A stretch of 6,115 nt of DNA. Origin: Oscillospiraceae bacterium. GTDB lineage: Bacteria; Bacillota; Clostridia; Oscillospirales; Ruminococcaceae. The DNA lies in the NCBI GenBank assembly GCA_018110855.1, contig JAGBFZ010000173.1, positions 1-6,115 on the forward strand, read 5' to 3'. The translations under genes were made by a program, and so were the position numbers. Under the pieces are notes generated by a model that worked only from the letters and a program-made list of their open reading frames with translations, ran no database searches and had not been told where the DNA came from. Shown here piece after piece: positions 5,464 through 6,115 of this stretch; positions within the stretch are counted from its first letter, which is position 1, and every line of letters begins with the position of its first letter.

Positions 5464-6115
<652 letters not shown>

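Overview
The window reads as chromosomal DNA of an anaerobic Firmicute, most likely a Clostridia/Oscillospiraceae (Ruminococcus-like) genome. This rests on strong purine-rich Shine-Dalgarno sites, consensus sigma-A promoters, two apparent TTG starts, moderate GC, and the protein types (Bacillus-type SpeA and SpeE, Clostridia-like MATE, bacterial PfkA). The taxon is inference; no rRNA or other marker is present.

Layout. Bases 1-2581 hold a leftward polyamine operon, in transcription order speD (S-adenosylmethionine decarboxylase), speA (arginine decarboxylase) and speE (spermidine synthase, running off the left edge). SpeA makes agmatine from arginine. SpeD supplies the aminopropyl donor and SpeE transfers it to putrescine to give spermidine. 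The enzyme converting agmatine to putrescine is not in the window. A near-consensus leftward promoter lies at 2654-2689.

Bases 2582-3234 are the least explained part. A possible rightward promoter overlaps the speD promoter. It is followed by three successive RNA hairpins, the last with a U-tract (terminator, attenuator or small RNA end). Then comes an unrecognised 89-codon ORF whose stop lies just before a strong intrinsic terminator (3105-3137).

Bases 3235-5389 hold a tight two-gene rightward unit: a MATE-family efflux transporter and a tandem-domain GNAT acetyltransferase. The GNAT ribosome-binding site touches the MATE stop codon. The unit has an extended -10 promoter with a perfect 12-base palindrome next to it. 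A transporter plus acetyltransferase beside a polyamine operon recalls the Bacillus subtilis blt-bltD polyamine export/acetylation pair, but the substrate cannot be read from sequence.

Bases 5390-6115 hold a consensus promoter, a leader with a 10-bp hairpin, and the first 193 codons of pfkA (6-phosphofructokinase), which runs off the right edge. No rRNA, tRNA, insertion sequence, CRISPR array or long repeat was seen. Most of the window is ordinary core metabolism; the 2582-3234 gap deserves the second look.
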